Source of the DNA: an uncultured Muribaculaceae bacterium
Lineage (GTDB): Bacteria; Bacteroidota; Bacteroidia; Bacteroidales; Muribaculaceae
DNA length: 64,000 bases
Assembly (NCBI GenBank): GCA_910584365.1
Contig: CAJUAF010000003.1
Span: 124,001 to 188,000 of the forward strand
Direction: 5' to 3'
Below the pieces are notes generated by a model. That model was not told where the DNA came from. It did not search any database and saw only the letters and a list, made by a program, of their open reading frames with translations. The position numbers were made by a program, and so were the translations under genes. Position 1 is the stretch's first letter, and each line of letters begins with the position of its first letter. Positions 62,671-64,000 of this stretch are shown piece after piece.

Positions 62671-63435
62671 TCAGCGGCCGGCAACAAGGCCTCCGTCAAT
62701 GAGATAATGACCTCCGGTACAGAAGGATGATTTCTCCGATGCAAGGAAATAGACAAGTTCGGCCACTTCATCGGGAGTGCCGACACTTCCGCGGGCATAG
62801 AGGGAATTCTCTTCTTTCCAAAGTTCCTCGACAGGGCGGTTGTCTCTGAGGGAAGATTTTTCGAAGAGGTTGTCGACAAGAGGAGTATGAATTGTGCCAG
62901 GACAGATGGCATTTACTCTTACGCCCTCCGGACCCAGGTCTACCGAAAGGCTGCGTGTGATCTGCCCGAGGGCTCCTTTTGTCAGACCGTAGGCGAAGCT
63001 GTGAGCTTTCCCTACGAACCATTGGTCTGAGCAGTTTATGACAACTGAACCTCCTCCCGCTTCGATGATATGGGGAATGGCTTCCCTGAGGGTATTCACT
63101 GTGCCGTAGATGTTGGTGTCGATTACGAGTCTGAGTTCTTCGTCTGATATATCCAGCAGGGTATTCCGGCGGTGGATTCCGGCGTTGGCGAAGACGCTTG
63201 TCAGAGAACCGAATCTTTCAATTGTGAGGTCCACCGCATGACGGATGTCCTCGCGATCGCAGACATTTCCCGGAACATACAGCAATGTTTCGGGAGATCC
63301 CAGCTCTTCAGTCAGCTTCATTGCCTCCTGTCGGTTGACATCCATGAAACCTACCGACCATCCTTCGCGGATAAATTTTCTGACACTGGCCGCTCCGATG
63401 CCGGTAGCACCTCCGGTAATGAAGATTGTTCTCAT
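62671..63435 (-). CDS. Short-chain dehydrogenase/reductase
   Basis: 254 residues. The Rossmann motif is TGGATGIG (7-14), the catalytic YxxxK is in SFAYGLTKGALGQ, with the preceding Ser in SVVINCSDQ, and NAGIHRRNTLLD. The end is VAELVYFLASEKSSFCTGGHYLIDGGL. A classical SDR; the sequence resembles sugar or sorbitol-type dehydrogenases but the substrate is not evident. First gene before the YihY/ridA pair, 57 bp apart, behind a TATATTTG box. Confidence 0.88.
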   Translation of the reverse strand: MRTIFITGGATGIGAASVRKFIREGWSVGFMDVNRQEAMKLTEELGSPETLLYVPGNVCDREDIRHAVDLTIERFGSLTSVFANAGIHRRNTLLDISDEELRLVIDTNIYGTVNTLREAIPHIIEAGGGSVVINCSDQWFVGKAHSFAYGLTKGALGQITRSLSVDLGPEGVRVNAICPGTIHTPLVDNLFEKSSLRDNRPVEELWKEENSLYARGSVGTPDEVAELVYFLASEKSSFCTGGHYLIDGGLVAGR

Positions 63436-63477
63436 ATATTATGTAGCTGATATGGTTGTCGCAAGTATAAATTTTTG

Positions 63478-63485
63478 CAAATATA
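63478..63485 (-). promoter_or_regulatory. -7 box of the dehydrogenase gene
   Basis: TATATTTG on the minus strand, 42 bases before the start codon. No TTTG at -33. Confidence 0.4.
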
Positions 63486-63629
63486 ATATTTCCGGAGCAA
63501 TAATAAAAGAGTTTCAGGAAACGTTTTTATAAACGGATGTGTCATAATGGCTCATCCGGCTGGAGGTCTGCGGGATTAACGTTTCTCCATCGGCTCCCAT
63601 TCTGAAATTACTTCACTCAATACTGATAA

Positions 63630-63682
63630 AAATCCGGGCTATGTGCTGAAATTTTGAATTTTGACACTCCGACTCTCGGAAT
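63630..63682. repeat. Palindromic element, degenerate copy E
   Basis: AATCCGGGCTATGTGCTGAA followed by TTTTGAATTTTGACACTCCG resembles the preamble and arms of copies C and D, but the pairing is poor. It lies between divergent genes, so it may be a decayed copy and not a terminator. Confidence 0.35.
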
Positions 63683-63704
63683 CAATAGTTATTGACGAGC
63701 ATAT

Positions 63705-64000
63705 ATGGACAGGCACCCGAATATATATCATTGTCCGGTAGCGGCTAACAACGGTCGGAAGGCTCTTGTGCGGCTGATCGTGCCTGTCTATAATGCTGAG
63801 GAATATCTGGAAGAGTGTCTGAACTCTATCCGCATCCAGTCTTTTACGGACTTCGCGGTCCTGATTGTGGATGACGGTTCGACAGATGACTCAGCTGAGA
63901 TTGCAGACCGGTTATGCCGGAAGGATTTCCGTTTCCAGCTGGTGTGTACTCCCAACCGCGGGGTTTCCGCGGCGAGGAATCTCGGTATTGATTCGGCAAC
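63705..64000 (+). CDS. Family 2 glycosyltransferase, truncated by the window edge
   Basis: 98 residues are visible, continuing past the window. The typical GT2 N-terminus is present: VRLIVPVYNAEEYLEECLNS, then FAVLIVDDGSTDDSAEIAD (the DDGS nucleotide site) and TPNRGVSAARNLGID. Transfers a sugar to a lipid or polysaccharide in the cytoplasm. A cell-surface glycan cluster may begin here, but nothing more is visible. The first 22 residues are a variable extension. Confidence 0.92.
   Translation, partial: MDRHPNIYHCPVAANNGRKALVRLIVPVYNAEEYLEECLNSIRIQSFTDFAVLIVDDGSTDDSAEIADRLCRKDFRFQLVCTPNRGVSAARNLGIDSA

Overview
This is a chromosomal segment of a Bacteroidales bacterium with moderately high GC. 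The gut family Muribaculaceae is my best guess, but it is inferred from style and not proven. The evidence is the set of Bacteroidota-specific families (DUF4876, DUF6850, DUF4493/PCMD lipoproteins, DUF4290, DUF5686), the many Bacteroidota promoters (TTTG, about 20 nt, then TAnnTTTG), secreted proteins ending in a 'YYxLxGxR...GxYI.RQG' tail, and the lack of strong Shine-Dalgarno sequences. I see no rRNA operon, CRISPR array, IS element or prophage. Most of the window is ordinary core genome around one accessory envelope region.

Positions 1-11.9 kb form the accessory envelope region, all on the minus strand. Three lipoproteins with DUF4493 regions (two of them with C-terminal PCMD-type domains) form an operon (11522 to 5320) ending at a hairpin terminator. 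Next, behind its own promoter, comes a TonB-dependent receptor, a DUF4876 lipoprotein and a DUF6850 outer-membrane barrel that runs off the left edge. Just upstream, a DEAD-box helicase overlaps by ATGA a fourth PCMD-type secreted protein whose reading frame is broken by a single extra base.

Positions 15-31 kb hold a SurA/PpiD-like periplasmic isomerase, a DUF308 membrane protein, a GNAT-ZnuA-ZnuC-like cluster without a permease, an Lrp/AsnC regulator, a CatA-like acetyltransferase, an AraC regulator, groES-groEL, an S9 dipeptidyl peptidase, valS, and CYTH-lrgA-lrgB. Positions 31-41 kb hold a large DUF5686 outer-membrane protein, a PKD-repeat secreted protein, ndk with an M23/LysM peptidase, ispD-recG and a tRNA-Met.

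Positions 41-54 kb hold a Crp/Fnr regulator and then a long minus-strand run: metallopeptidase, dnaB, yccF, cysteine synthase, dxr, rseP, a RlmI-type methyltransferase, an M49 peptidase, DUF4290, rimM, a small acidic protein and an OmpA-like protein. Positions 54-64 kb hold nadE, guaB, a small membrane protein with a split ThrE-type exporter, a LysR regulator, ridA, a YihY/BrkB membrane protein, a short-chain dehydrogenase and the start of a family 2 glycosyltransferase.

The most interesting non-coding signals are: two perfectly spaced promoters facing into each other over the same 64 bp (31363-31426); a close match to a sigma-54 promoter upstream of groES; a dispersed family of palindromic terminator-like elements with a shared preamble; and promoters whose -7 box lies only a few bases from the start codon. 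Two peptidases (S9 and M49), the Lrp regulator, RidA and the ThrE-type exporter suggest peptide and amino-acid use, but these genes are scattered and not one system.
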